Source of the DNA: Bacteroidia bacterium
GTDB taxonomy: Bacteria > Bacteroidota > Bacteroidia > Bacteroidales > BM520
Direction: 5' to 3'
Length of the DNA: 24,522 nucleotides
NCBI GenBank assembly: GCA_009930445.1
Contig: RZYD01000008.1
Coordinates: 1-24,522, forward strand
The stretch's first letter is position 1. Each line of letters begins with the position of its first letter. The position numbers were made by a program, and so were the translations under genes. This document shows, piece by piece, positions 1 to 6,878 of this stretch. The notes under the pieces are model-generated. The model saw nothing but the letters and a program-made list of their open reading frames with translations, did not search any database and was not told where the DNA came from.

Positions 1-62
1 GTTAGCAGATGTGGTGAATTGCTAAATTATTGATTATCAGTGATTAAATATTTCCATTTTTA

Positions 63-1514
63 TTATACAGCAATATTTAGATAATTTGGGTCATCGAATA
101 ATCTTGCTATCATATTTCTTGCCTCATCGTTTTCAAATAGTTTTTCCATTACTTCATTTTCATCTATATTATCAAATAGCATCGCCATAACATTCAGTAA
201 TTCAACGAATAAGCCCCATAATCGTTGATCCAAACGTTTTTGAATTATTTGTTCAGACAATTCTGCAAATAAACCATTCATTGATTCATAATGCGCTATT
301 CGGTGTCTCATTGATAGCAGTATGTACTGAAGCATTGTGATTGTGGTGTCGGCTATCTGTGCATCAAAATCATTTGACTGACATCGTCCAAGCCCCAGTA
401 ATTGTTTAGATTCCTTGAAAAAGACTTCGATAGTCCAACGAATCTGGTAAATTTCAATCATTTCAATAAATGAGAGCCTTGGGTTAGTACAAATAAAAAC
501 CTTCCATTTGCCATTAACACCCTGTTTACTAAACGCTAATTTTATTTTCCTTCCATTATAGTCGACTTCTGTCTCCAAATAGTAAAGCTTTAATTTCCGG
601 CAACGCTTAGGTTTTCCTAATACTCCTCTTATCTGGCTATAGGTTAACTTCTTATCGTGATATGAAAATTTCGTTTTTGCGATTTTATACATCCCAATCA
701 GGTGTGTCGGATTCTTTGTTACAGATAAGACAACATCTATTAATTCCTTACAGGTGAACCAACTGTCAACAAGCACATAGTCAACCTTATAGCCCATGGA
801 TATTACCCGTCTAAACATCTTTATAACACTACTTATCTTTGACTGATCGCATTCAGCAGCTCGTTCGTAACTACAGGAGCTTTTATCTCTCTTTTTACTG
901 AATTGCTTTCTGTTCTCTTTCCGGGTTAAGCCAAAAGGCTTCTGTTTATTACTCCCTCGCTCCCGATGAAGACTAAAATCAATCGGAATAAAGGAATAAC
1001 CATCCCAATATCCCATTAATAAAAGCTTGAATCCCAGAATAAAACCTTTAGTAACATGATCATATAACCTGGAAACCTTCTCTATTTTTTTACCTCTCTT
1101 GCTAAGAATTGTATCGTCAAAGATCAAACATTTTGGACTGGAAGATTGGGGTGCAAACTTTGAATCTACTATCTTTTTGAACTGGTTAGCAAATAGCCAA
1201 TGCAATAACCGCCAATTGAGCTGTGAATTGTTTTTTAAACGATAAAAAGCGTCTTTCCCGGCTTCTGTCTGATGCCTGACATGTCCATTTAACATGGAGT
1301 TTACGGACTTTATGTTAATGAAAGGCATTGATAATAAAACTGTTAGCAGCCATTCAAAACCATATCCTTTATTCTTAATCTCGCTTACAGGCTTACTTAA
1401 TTTTGAAAAAGAAAATAACTTCAAAGAACTATTGATGAATTCCGGCTCAACCCAGCTATAGGAAAAATCATTTTTTAATTCCCAAATGTTTTTAATACCT
1501 TTACAGTGCAGCAT
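63..1514 (-). CDS. IS4-family DDE transposase
   Basis: This 483-residue transposase would cut and join the ends of its own insertion sequence through an RNase H-fold DDE active site. The visible motifs are an aspartate pair in IFDDT (residues 132-136), Asp250 in LVDSWF, and the IS4 signature Y-(2)-R-(3)-E-(6)-K at Tyr356, Arg359, Glu363 and Lys370. The stretch between the second and third motifs holds the beta-rich insertion usual in IS4 enzymes. The frame is intact from ATG to TAA, with no frameshift or internal stop, so the protein could be active. The N-terminal ~110 residues are basic and probably bind DNA (inference). I cannot place it in a named IS subgroup without a search. The start is the only ATG near the 5' end and follows an A-rich leader typical of the phylum. 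Confidence 0.9.
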   Translation of the reverse strand: MLHCKGIKNIWELKNDFSYSWVEPEFINSSLKLFSFSKLSKPVSEIKNKGYGFEWLLTVLLSMPFINIKSVNSMLNGHVRHQTEAGKDAFYRLKNNSQLNWRLLHWLFANQFKKIVDSKFAPQSSSPKCLIFDDTILSKRGKKIEKVSRLYDHVTKGFILGFKLLLMGYWDGYSFIPIDFSLHRERGSNKQKPFGLTRKENRKQFSKKRDKSSCSYERAAECDQSKISSVIKMFRRVISMGYKVDYVLVDSWFTCKELIDVVLSVTKNPTHLIGMYKIAKTKFSYHDKKLTYSQIRGVLGKPKRCRKLKLYYLETEVDYNGRKIKLAFSKQGVNGKWKVFICTNPRLSFIEMIEIYQIRWTIEVFFKESKQLLGLGRCQSNDFDAQIADTTITMLQYILLSMRHRIAHYESMNGLFAELSEQIIQKRLDQRLWGLFVELLNVMAMLFDNIDENEVMEKLFENDEARNMIARLFDDPNYLNIAV

Positions 1515-1537
1515 GTTTTTAGTTTTTTGATTTCAAC

Positions 1538-1636
1538 CCTAATTTACTTATAATTAGGACATTAACTTAAAAACATTGCTGCTTTTTATTAACATTAAGC
1601 TGTTAATTTCCAGCTATATACCAAGTGCGAAACTTG
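1538..1636. repeat. Three short palindromes upstream of the transposase
   Basis: Three inverted repeats follow one another. CCTAATT/AATTAGG at 1538-1544 and 1552-1558 has a 7-base loop. ATTAACA/TGTTAAT at 1588-1594 and 1601-1607 has a 6-base loop. CAAGT/ACTTG at 1622-1626 and 1632-1636 has a 5-base loop. The first ends 24 bases upstream of the transposase ATG, so it would lie in the mRNA leader. Leader hairpins that limit transposase translation are known in other IS elements (IS10, IS50), but a role here is inference. AT-rich DNA produces such palindromes fairly easily. Confidence 0.5.
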
Positions 1637-1767
1637 AGTTAATAATAGTTATGGATGCTTCAAAAATAATAAAAAGATTAATACAGACAGGCTCAATCAC
1701 TTGATTTGGGGATTTTTTTCACTATGAAAATTAGGCAATAATTAAGTGTAGAGGAAGTATGGGGTGT

Positions 1768-1827
1768 AAAAAAAGCGTTGTCATTACATTGAAATGCAGT
1801 TTCCAACTCTACCCATAATAACGACGC
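1768..1827 (-). terminator. Candidate intrinsic terminator of pdxS-pdxT
   Basis: Read on the minus strand, the arm at 1827-1817 (GCGTCGTTATT) pairs with the arm at 1785-1775 (AATGACAACGC). The 11-position stem has one C-A mismatch and one G-U pair, and is followed directly by seven Ts (1774-1768). The loop is long at 31 bases but contains its own small GAAA/TTTC hairpin. It lies about 50 bases after the pdxT stop codon, where a terminator is expected. The imperfect stem and large loop keep confidence moderate. Confidence 0.5.
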
Positions 1828-1875
1828 CAATACTATTCCCTATGACAACCAACTGTATTTAATCCGTGAGCAAGG

Positions 1876-2514
1876 CTATTTCGAAATTTTTGTTTTCTGC
1901 GTCCATGCGGTCAGAGGCACCTCGCTAACACTGGAAGAGACTACAAGGCCGCATTTTTTTGCAAAATAGCGATGAAACGCTGTGGATCCGGAGAGTTCGG
2001 GATGGAAGGAGGTGGCCAGGCATTCTGCGGATTCGGCGGCTGTGATGGTGCCGTTGGTGGTGTGAAGCACGTTGACATGGGTGCCGGTATGTGTTATTTG
2101 GGGGGCGCGGATAAAAGTAAGGGTTAGGGGTGTGGGCGCGATTTCCGGCAACAAGGCTGTCTCCTGAAAGCTATTGACCTGTGGGCCAAAGGCATTACGG
2201 TCGACGGTTATATCCATTAACGCCAAATGGGGTGTTTCGTTTTTTATTGTTTTAGCAATCAGGATGGCGCCGGCACAGGTGCCCCAGATTTTCATTCCGG
2301 AAGAAAATGCATGGATGATGGGCGTACGAAGTTCGAAAATCGTAATTAGCCTGGCAAGGCACGTACTTTCGCCTCCAGGCAGAATAAGTCCTGCGAGGTT
2401 ATCGAGGTCGGTTGCTTTTTTTACCCTGACCGGCTCCAGTCCCAACGCTTCAAGATGGGTGAGGTGCTCCTGCACCCCACCCTGGAGATCCAATACTCCG
2501 ATTTTATCTCTCAT
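1876..2514 (-). CDS. pdxT: Pyridoxal 5'-phosphate synthase, glutaminase subunit PdxT
   Basis: PdxT hydrolyses glutamine and passes ammonia to PdxS in the cytoplasmic PLP synthase complex, the DXP-independent route to vitamin B6. This 212-residue protein shows the class I glutaminase layout. The oxyanion motif GGES is at residues 47-50, the nucleophile Cys80 is in GTCAG, and the His171/Glu173 pair is in FHPEL. The family segment VDRNAFGPQVNSF is at residues 104-116. The start follows the pdxS stop by 11 bases, so the two are surely co-transcribed. The protein runs about 20 residues past the usual family end near residue 190. That tail (VSSSVSEVP and onward) is polar and shows no motif. Identity is secure; the significance of the tail is unknown. 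Confidence 0.96.
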   Translation of the reverse strand: MRDKIGVLDLQGGVQEHLTHLEALGLEPVRVKKATDLDNLAGLILPGGESTCLARLITIFELRTPIIHAFSSGMKIWGTCAGAILIAKTIKNETPHLALMDITVDRNAFGPQVNSFQETALLPEIAPTPLTLTFIRAPQITHTGTHVNVLHTTNGTITAAESAECLATSFHPELSGSTAFHRYFAKKCGLVVSSSVSEVPLTAWTQKTKISK

Positions 2515-2525
2515 GCGAATTTTCT

Positions 2526-3407
2526 TTACCAGCCGCGTCCGGCCAGTTTGTCTTCTTCTTTCATGGTGCTGATGCCAATACCTACCATGGCTTCACCCAG
2601 TCCTTTTGAGGCTTCCAGAATCATTTCCGGGTCGTTAAAATGTGCTACAGCCTTAACGATTGCTCTGGCTCTTTTTTTAGGGTCTCCGGATTTGAAGATT
2701 CCGCTGCCCACAAATACGCCGTCGCATCCCAACTGCATCATTAATGCCGCATCGGCTGGGGTAGCGATACCACCGGCTGCGAAGTTAACTACGGGAAGAC
2801 GTTTCAGCTCACGTACCTTTTGGGCTATATCCTGAGGGATTCCGTTATTTTTACAAAATGGAACTACTTCTTCTTCATCCAAAGCACAGAGAACCCGGAT
2901 ATCCCGGTTCATGGTGCGCATGTGTCTGACGGCTTCCACCACATCACCCGTTCCGGCTTCTCCTTTGGTCCTGATCATAGCGGCACCTTCTGAAATACGT
3001 CGCGCCGCTTCACCCAGGTTACGTGCACCACAGACAAAAGGAACGGAAAACTTCGATTTGTCAATATGATTTTCTTCATCAGCAGGTGTGAGTACTTCGC
3101 TCTCGTCAATATAATCTACTTTCAGCGCTTCGAGCACTTGTGCCTCAACAAAGTGGCCAATCCGGGCTTTCGCCATCACGGGAATGGAAACCGCTTTTTG
3201 AATTTCAATGATCATTTCCGGGTCTGACATCCGGGCTACTCCACCTTCCAGACGAATATCGGCAGGTACGCGCTCGAGTGCCATGACCGCAACTGCACCC
3301 GCTTCTTCGGCAATCTTTGCCTGTTCGGCGTTGGTGACATCCATAATAACCCCGCCTTTCAGCATTTGTGCTAATTGAGCATTCAGGGTATAACGTGAAT
3401 TTTCCAT
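2526..3407 (-). CDS. pdxS: Pyridoxal 5'-phosphate synthase, synthase subunit PdxS
   Basis: PdxS is the (beta/alpha)8-barrel subunit that condenses ribose 5-phosphate, glyceraldehyde 3-phosphate and ammonia from PdxT into PLP. The 293-residue product has the usual length. It carries Asp23 and the two catalytic lysines, Lys80 (in MAKARIGHF) and Lys148 (in IRTKGEAGTG), matching Asp24, Lys81 and Lys149 of the B. subtilis enzyme with an offset of one. The phosphate-binding glycines GGIATP and VGSGIFKS are near the C terminus. I start at ATG 3407 (MENSRYTLN). A longer frame opens at 3461, but its extra 18 residues do not resemble the family, and a strong promoter (-7 at 3432-3439) lies inside that extension. 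It is first in the operon with pdxT. Confidence 0.96.
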   Translation of the reverse strand: MENSRYTLNAQLAQMLKGGVIMDVTNAEQAKIAEEAGAVAVMALERVPADIRLEGGVARMSDPEMIIEIQKAVSIPVMAKARIGHFVEAQVLEALKVDYIDESEVLTPADEENHIDKSKFSVPFVCGARNLGEAARRISEGAAMIRTKGEAGTGDVVEAVRHMRTMNRDIRVLCALDEEEVVPFCKNNGIPQDIAQKVRELKRLPVVNFAAGGIATPADAALMMQLGCDGVFVGSGIFKSGDPKKRARAIVKAVAHFNDPEMILEASKGLGEAMVGIGISTMKEEDKLAGRGW

Positions 3408-3431
3408 TGTTTTGTTGTTTTTTTCGAGCCA

Positions 3432-3461
3432 CAAAGTTACGCTTTTATTCCTCTCAGCCAA
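3432..3461 (-). promoter_or_regulatory. Bacteroidota-type promoter of pdxS-pdxT
   Basis: On the minus strand, TTG (3461-3459) is followed after 19 bases by TAACTTTG (3439-3432). This matches the Bacteroidota sigma-ABfr consensus of TTG, then about 19-21 bases, then TAnnTTTG. Transcription would begin a few bases downstream, near 3425, giving a leader of about 20 bases before the ATG at 3407. This is the best promoter match in the window. Confidence 0.75.
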
Positions 3462-3554
3462 TAAATCGTATTTAATCTGAAAAATCCTGCCGGCCTTTTT
3501 GTCGTTTATTTTTATTCTTTTTCAGGGAAGAGGTATTCTTGCTTAACAAATTTT

Positions 3555-3562
3555 TACCTTTG
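3555..3562 (+). promoter_or_regulatory. Candidate -7 element for the dCMP deaminase gene
   Basis: TACCTTTG matches the Bacteroidota -7 consensus TAnnTTTG and lies 19 bases before the first ATG of the deaminase gene. The nearest TTG upstream (3539-3541) is only 13 bases away, so the -33 element is poor or absent. Confidence 0.5.
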
Positions 3563-3581
3563 AAATGCGAAAACAATAGAG

Positions 3582-4076
3582 ATGATGGAAAAGTCGAAAT
3601 ATGTCCGTCCCAGCTGGGATCGTTATTTTATGCAGATTGCCGATACGGTCGCTACCCGGGCTACCTGCGACCGGGGTCGAAGTGGATGTGTGATTGCCCG
3701 CGACCGTCAAATATTGGTTACCGGTTATGTAGGCTCCCCAACCGGGTTGCCCCATTGTGATGATGTCGGACACCTGATGAAGAAAGTGATCCATGAAGAT
3801 GGCCATATCAGCCAGCATTGTATGCGTACCGTGCATGCTGAGCAAAATGCCATTTGTCAGGCGGCAAAACGGGGTATTGCACTGCAAGGATCAACACTCT
3901 ACTGCCGTATGACGCCCTGCCGCACGTGTGCTATGCTCATTATTAACTGTGGAATTGTACGGGTGGTATGTGAAAAAAAATACCATGCCGGTGCTGAAAG
4001 TGAGGCCATGTTTGCCGAAGCAGGTATCCAGCTTGATTATTTTGGGGATGAGGTAATGGAATACGACAACCAGTAA
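3582..4076 (+). CDS. Deoxycytidylate (dCMP) deaminase
   Basis: The 164-residue product belongs to the zinc-dependent cytidine/deoxycytidylate deaminase family and most likely converts dCMP to dUMP for thymidylate synthesis. The catalytic zinc motif is complete: His85-Ala-Glu87 (HAE), with Glu87 as proton shuttle, and Cys113/Cys116 in PCRTC. The N-terminal WDRYFMQIA and the segment RSGCVIARDRQILVTGYVG are typical of the dCMP deaminase/ComEB group rather than tRNA adenosine deaminases. Two ATGs stand in tandem (3582 and 3585) and either could start the protein; I give the first. It is a single-gene unit, divergent from pdxS and convergent with the permease gene, whose stop lies 18 bases further on. 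ComEB-like proteins share this fold, but no competence genes are near. Confidence 0.88.
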   Translation: MMEKSKYVRPSWDRYFMQIADTVATRATCDRGRSGCVIARDRQILVTGYVGSPTGLPHCDDVGHLMKKVIHEDGHISQHCMRTVHAEQNAICQAAKRGIALQGSTLYCRMTPCRTCAMLIINCGIVRVVCEKKYHAGAESEAMFAEAGIQLDYFGDEVMEYDNQ

Positions 4077-4094
4077 AACCCTTGTGCTGAAGGA

Positions 4095-4877
4095 TTAGAA
4101 AATGGAGTGCAGCAGCCGGTCGATATTGATCAGTCCAAACGAACGGGCCACGGTAAGAAGGATTACTATAATTAATACCCAGCGTACAAAGCCTGCCCCT
4201 TTTTTTATCGCCAGCCGCGAGGCAACGAATCCGCCCAGCATCGTACCGATTCCCAGGGTTAACCCATAGGCCCAGTTTATTTGCCCGCTGAGATGGAAGA
4301 CCACAAGCGTTATGGGTGTGTAAATCAGAATAATAAATACTTTGATCGCATTGGCTTTTACCAGATCATATCCAGCATTTAGCACCAGTCCGGCAATCAG
4401 AAAGTAACCTACTCCCAGTTGTATAAACCCGCCATAAAATCCAATCAGAAAAAAAAGAATAATTTGAACAAGGGTGACTTTTTTGTTGATGAGCAACGGA
4501 TTTTCTTTAATCCACCGGATAGGTTTTATCACTATAAATACCAGCATCAGCAACATAATGATGCCAATTACCGTTTCGATTACTTTTTTATTCAGATCGA
4601 TGGCAACCAGGGCACCTAAAAGGGATCCAAAAAATGCCGGCAATGCCAGCCCGATTCCTTTTTTGAAATCGATTGTTTTTTTTTGGCTAAAACTGGTTAC
4701 TGCCACGATGTTCTGAAGTAAAACCCCCACACGGTTTGTGGCGTTGGCGAGGTTTGCCGGTAGGCCCAAAAACATGAGTAGCGAGAGGCTGATGATACTT
4801 CCCCCTCCGGCAAGTGTGTTGATAAAACCCACGAGTAATCCAGCAAGAATTAAAGCAAGTGCTTCAAAAATACTCAT
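4095..4877 (-). CDS. TSUP-family permease (TauE/SafE, DUF81)
   Basis: This 260-residue inner-membrane protein has about eight hydrophobic segments and the internal duplication of the TSUP family. The first repeat carries TLAGGGSIISLSLLMFLGLP (residues 21-40) followed by ANATNRVG. The second carries GFYGGFIQLGVG (145-156) followed by KANAIKV. Members of the family export or import sulfite, sulfoacetate, taurine-derived sulfonates or related small anions; the substrate here cannot be read from sequence. It is the last gene of the ten-gene minus-strand run, 17 bases after the antiporter gene. A link to the Suf genes through sulfur is tempting, but six hundred TSUP-like permeases occur in unrelated contexts for every proven one is not something I can quantify, so it stays speculation. 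Family assignment is firm; function is open. Confidence 0.85.
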   Translation of the reverse strand: MSIFEALALILAGLLVGFINTLAGGGSIISLSLLMFLGLPANLANATNRVGVLLQNIVAVTSFSQKKTIDFKKGIGLALPAFFGSLLGALVAIDLNKKVIETVIGIIMLLMLVFIVIKPIRWIKENPLLINKKVTLVQIILFFLIGFYGGFIQLGVGYFLIAGLVLNAGYDLVKANAIKVFIILIYTPITLVVFHLSGQINWAYGLTLGIGTMLGGFVASRLAIKKGAGFVRWVLIIVILLTVARSFGLINIDRLLHSIF

Positions 4878-4894
4878 ATTCAGCGCGGAAGGTA

Positions 4895-6856
4895 TTAGTG
4901 ATACGAATGTTTTTTCCCGAATAGTTCAATAATCAAAAACAAAATGATTAGGGCAAAAATAAACAGAATTCCGGTGGGAATGCCGAACGAGGCCGGAATA
5001 ATTCCGCAAACAATGGACACACCTCCAACGGTAAGTGCATAGGGCAACTGTGTCCTGACATGTTGGATGTGATTACATGAACTCGCCAATGAACTTAATA
5101 TGGTGGTATCGCTGATCGGGGAGCAATGATCGCCCAACACCGACCCTGCCAGAACAGTCGATACTACATTATGAAAAATGGCAACGGCCTGTTCATGATC
5201 CATCCCCGCTTGCTGTGTAATCAGCCAGCTCGCAGGCAAAATCAAAGGATAGAGTATGGCCATCGTTCCCCAGGATGTACCAGTGCTGAAAGCCACCAGC
5301 GCTGCAAGAATAAAAGTAATGGTCGGTACCCATGCCGGCGCCAGATTAATTTCTATAATGATCTGAGAGATAAAATCAGCTGTATGCATGTGTTTGGTAA
5401 TCAATGCAATAGACCAGGCCATGACGAGAATTACAATGGCTGTGAGCATGGTTCGGAAGCCGTTAATCAAACTGTCGACGGTTTTTTTGATCGATAATAT
5501 CCTTCCTCCAACCGTCAGAAGCACTGCAATTAATACGCCGGCCAATGACGACCAAAGCAATGCACGGTACGAATCACTGGCACCAATTACTCCCGACAAG
5601 TTTCGCGCAAAGCCAATGCTACCGTCCCAGGGGTGGGCAGATAATCCGGTAGCAATAAGCCCGATTATTGTCCCTACTACCACTACCAGCACCGGAATAA
5701 GTGCATTATATGCTTTCGTTTTTGTTTCCGGACCAGGGTCAAGGTCGTTGAGTTTATTGCTGAACGAGCGCTCTTCATCCTCTGTTGTGTCGTTGCCCTT
5801 CAGCCGGGCTTTTTTTTCTGCCTGAAACATGGGCCCGAAATCTTTGTTGCGCCAAATCAACAATACTATAAATATCAGGGTGAGCACCGGATAAAAGGAA
5901 TATTTCAGGGAGTGAAGAAAAACATGGTAAGGCGTTTCGTTCAACCCCAGCGTGGTAATACCGTCCTGAATATAACTGAGTTCAGCCCCAATCCATGTGG
6001 TAACAAAGGCAATGGAGGCTACCGGAGCGGCCGTCGAGTCGACCAGATAACTGAGCTTCTCCCTGGAAATTTTCAGCTTGTCGGCTAACGGACGCATCGT
6101 GTTTCCTACCACCAACGTGTTGGCATAGTCGTCGAAGAAGATTGAAACGCCCAGCAACCACGTAATGAATTGTCCCGACCGCGGTGAAGAAGCAAATCTA
6201 CTGAGATAGTGAACTACGCCTTTCATCCCTCCATTGCGGGTAATGAGGTTTACCATGGCGCCAATGAGCATACTGAAGACGATAATGGAAAGATGTCCGG
6301 TGTCGTATAACGATTGCAGAATGTAAGTGTCGATAATCAGTTGAAGGGAATGAATTAGGATATTAAAGATACTTCCGCCGCTGTAGATGCTTATGATCAG
6401 CGTTCCTGAAAAAATCCCAAGAAAGAGGGCGGTAAAAACTTCCTTGAATAGTAAGGCGATGAGAATAGCAATTAATGGCGGAAGAACTGACATCCATAAC
6501 GGAATGGGCTTAATTACAATATGTTGCCCGGAGGAGGTGTGAATTTCCGTTTTTTCTTTTGGAAGGAAAGTGTATTGTGCAGCTCCTGAATCGTTGATCT
6601 TAACGGAGTCGGTGTACTCTCCATTCCGGATCATTATTGTTTTTCCGGCAAAAATTTGTCGACTGTCACCTTCCATTTGAATTTGCAAGGTGCAGGCCCT
6701 GTTTTTTATGGTGATAAAAGGTTTTTCGACGGAAAGGGTAAGGTTTGCGTGGGTGGTATCTTCCACTGTGATTTCTGTCTGTTGTTTTCCAAACCCATGG
6801 TTTGAATTTAGTAAAAATGCCAGGGCCAGCAGCAATCCGAACAATGATTTTGTCAT
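4895..6856 (-). CDS. NhaC-type Na+/H+ antiporter family protein with extracytoplasmic N-terminal domain
   Basis: The 653-residue product has a cleavable-looking signal peptide (residues 1-23), a beta-rich domain of about 95 residues (roughly 25-118), then about a dozen membrane segments. Family motifs are FFDDYANTLVVG (240-251), STGTSWG (524-530) and GDHCSPISDTT (575-585), as in NhaC-like secondary transporters that exchange Na+ for H+ or carry organic acids. I start at ATG 6856 because a true signal peptide begins there and the preceding gene stops 22 bases upstream. The longer frame from 6931 would overlap that gene, and its extra 25 residues look non-coding. A polar loop at 345-380 divides the membrane part. 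The N-terminal domain resembles no domain I can name. Substrate is uncertain. Confidence 0.85.
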   Translation of the reverse strand: MTKSLFGLLLALAFLLNSNHGFGKQQTEITVEDTTHANLTLSVEKPFITIKNRACTLQIQMEGDSRQIFAGKTIMIRNGEYTDSVKINDSGAAQYTFLPKEKTEIHTSSGQHIVIKPIPLWMSVLPPLIAILIALLFKEVFTALFLGIFSGTLIISIYSGGSIFNILIHSLQLIIDTYILQSLYDTGHLSIIVFSMLIGAMVNLITRNGGMKGVVHYLSRFASSPRSGQFITWLLGVSIFFDDYANTLVVGNTMRPLADKLKISREKLSYLVDSTAAPVASIAFVTTWIGAELSYIQDGITTLGLNETPYHVFLHSLKYSFYPVLTLIFIVLLIWRNKDFGPMFQAEKKARLKGNDTTEDEERSFSNKLNDLDPGPETKTKAYNALIPVLVVVVGTIIGLIATGLSAHPWDGSIGFARNLSGVIGASDSYRALLWSSLAGVLIAVLLTVGGRILSIKKTVDSLINGFRTMLTAIVILVMAWSIALITKHMHTADFISQIIIEINLAPAWVPTITFILAALVAFSTGTSWGTMAILYPLILPASWLITQQAGMDHEQAVAIFHNVVSTVLAGSVLGDHCSPISDTTILSSLASSCNHIQHVRTQLPYALTVGGVSIVCGIIPASFGIPTGILFIFALIILFLIIELFGKKHSYH

Positions 6857-6878
6857 TCTGTTCTGTTGTTTGATTTTT

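Larger units (their letters stand above)
1..1640 (-). mobile_element. IS4-family insertion sequence, left end outside the window or unresolved
   Basis: A single transposase gene with IS4-type catalytic motifs fills most of this AT-rich segment, which is visibly poorer in G+C than the pdxST region beside it. I could not match any part of positions 1-62 to the reverse complement of the sequence upstream of the transposase. Terminal inverted repeats and a target duplication are therefore not established, and the left end probably lies before position 1. The right limit of 1640 is a guess: it is placed after a short palindrome at 1622-1636 that could belong to the terminal repeat. The element lies downstream of pdxT and is oriented the same way. 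No passenger gene is visible. Confidence 0.5.
1515..1875. other. Intergenic region between the transposase and pdxT
   Basis: These 361 bases hold no convincing gene. The part nearest the transposase (1538-1636) contains three short palindromes and probably belongs to the insertion sequence. The part nearest pdxT (1768-1827) contains a candidate terminator for pdxST. The segment 1641-1767 is AT-rich with no feature I can support. The boundary between mobile and host DNA must lie somewhere here but cannot be fixed by eye. Confidence 0.6.

Noticed and set aside
1..62. Left terminal inverted repeat of the insertion sequence
   Set aside because: No stretch here matches the reverse complement of the region upstream of the transposase, so the end cannot be claimed.
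1698..1748. Imperfect inverted repeat CACTTGATT / AATTAAGTG
   Set aside because: One mismatch in nine and a 33-base spacer in AT-rich DNA, with no adjoining signal; likely chance.
1793..1966. An open plus-strand frame with coding-like codons (NNDANTIPYDNQLYLIREQGYF) running into the pdxT 3' end
   Set aside because: It has no start codon, is preceded by TGA at 1790-1792, overlaps the candidate pdxST terminator and the antisense of pdxT, and resembles no family I recognise. A gene remnant cannot be excluded but is not supported.
3582..4076. Competence gene comEB or tRNA adenosine deaminase
   Set aside because: The HAE/PCRTC motifs are shared, but the N-terminal half fits dCMP deaminase and no competence genes are near.
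4077..4094. Terminator between the convergent deaminase and permease genes
   Set aside because: Only a 4-bp CCTT/AAGG pairing without a T-run is visible in the 18-base gap.
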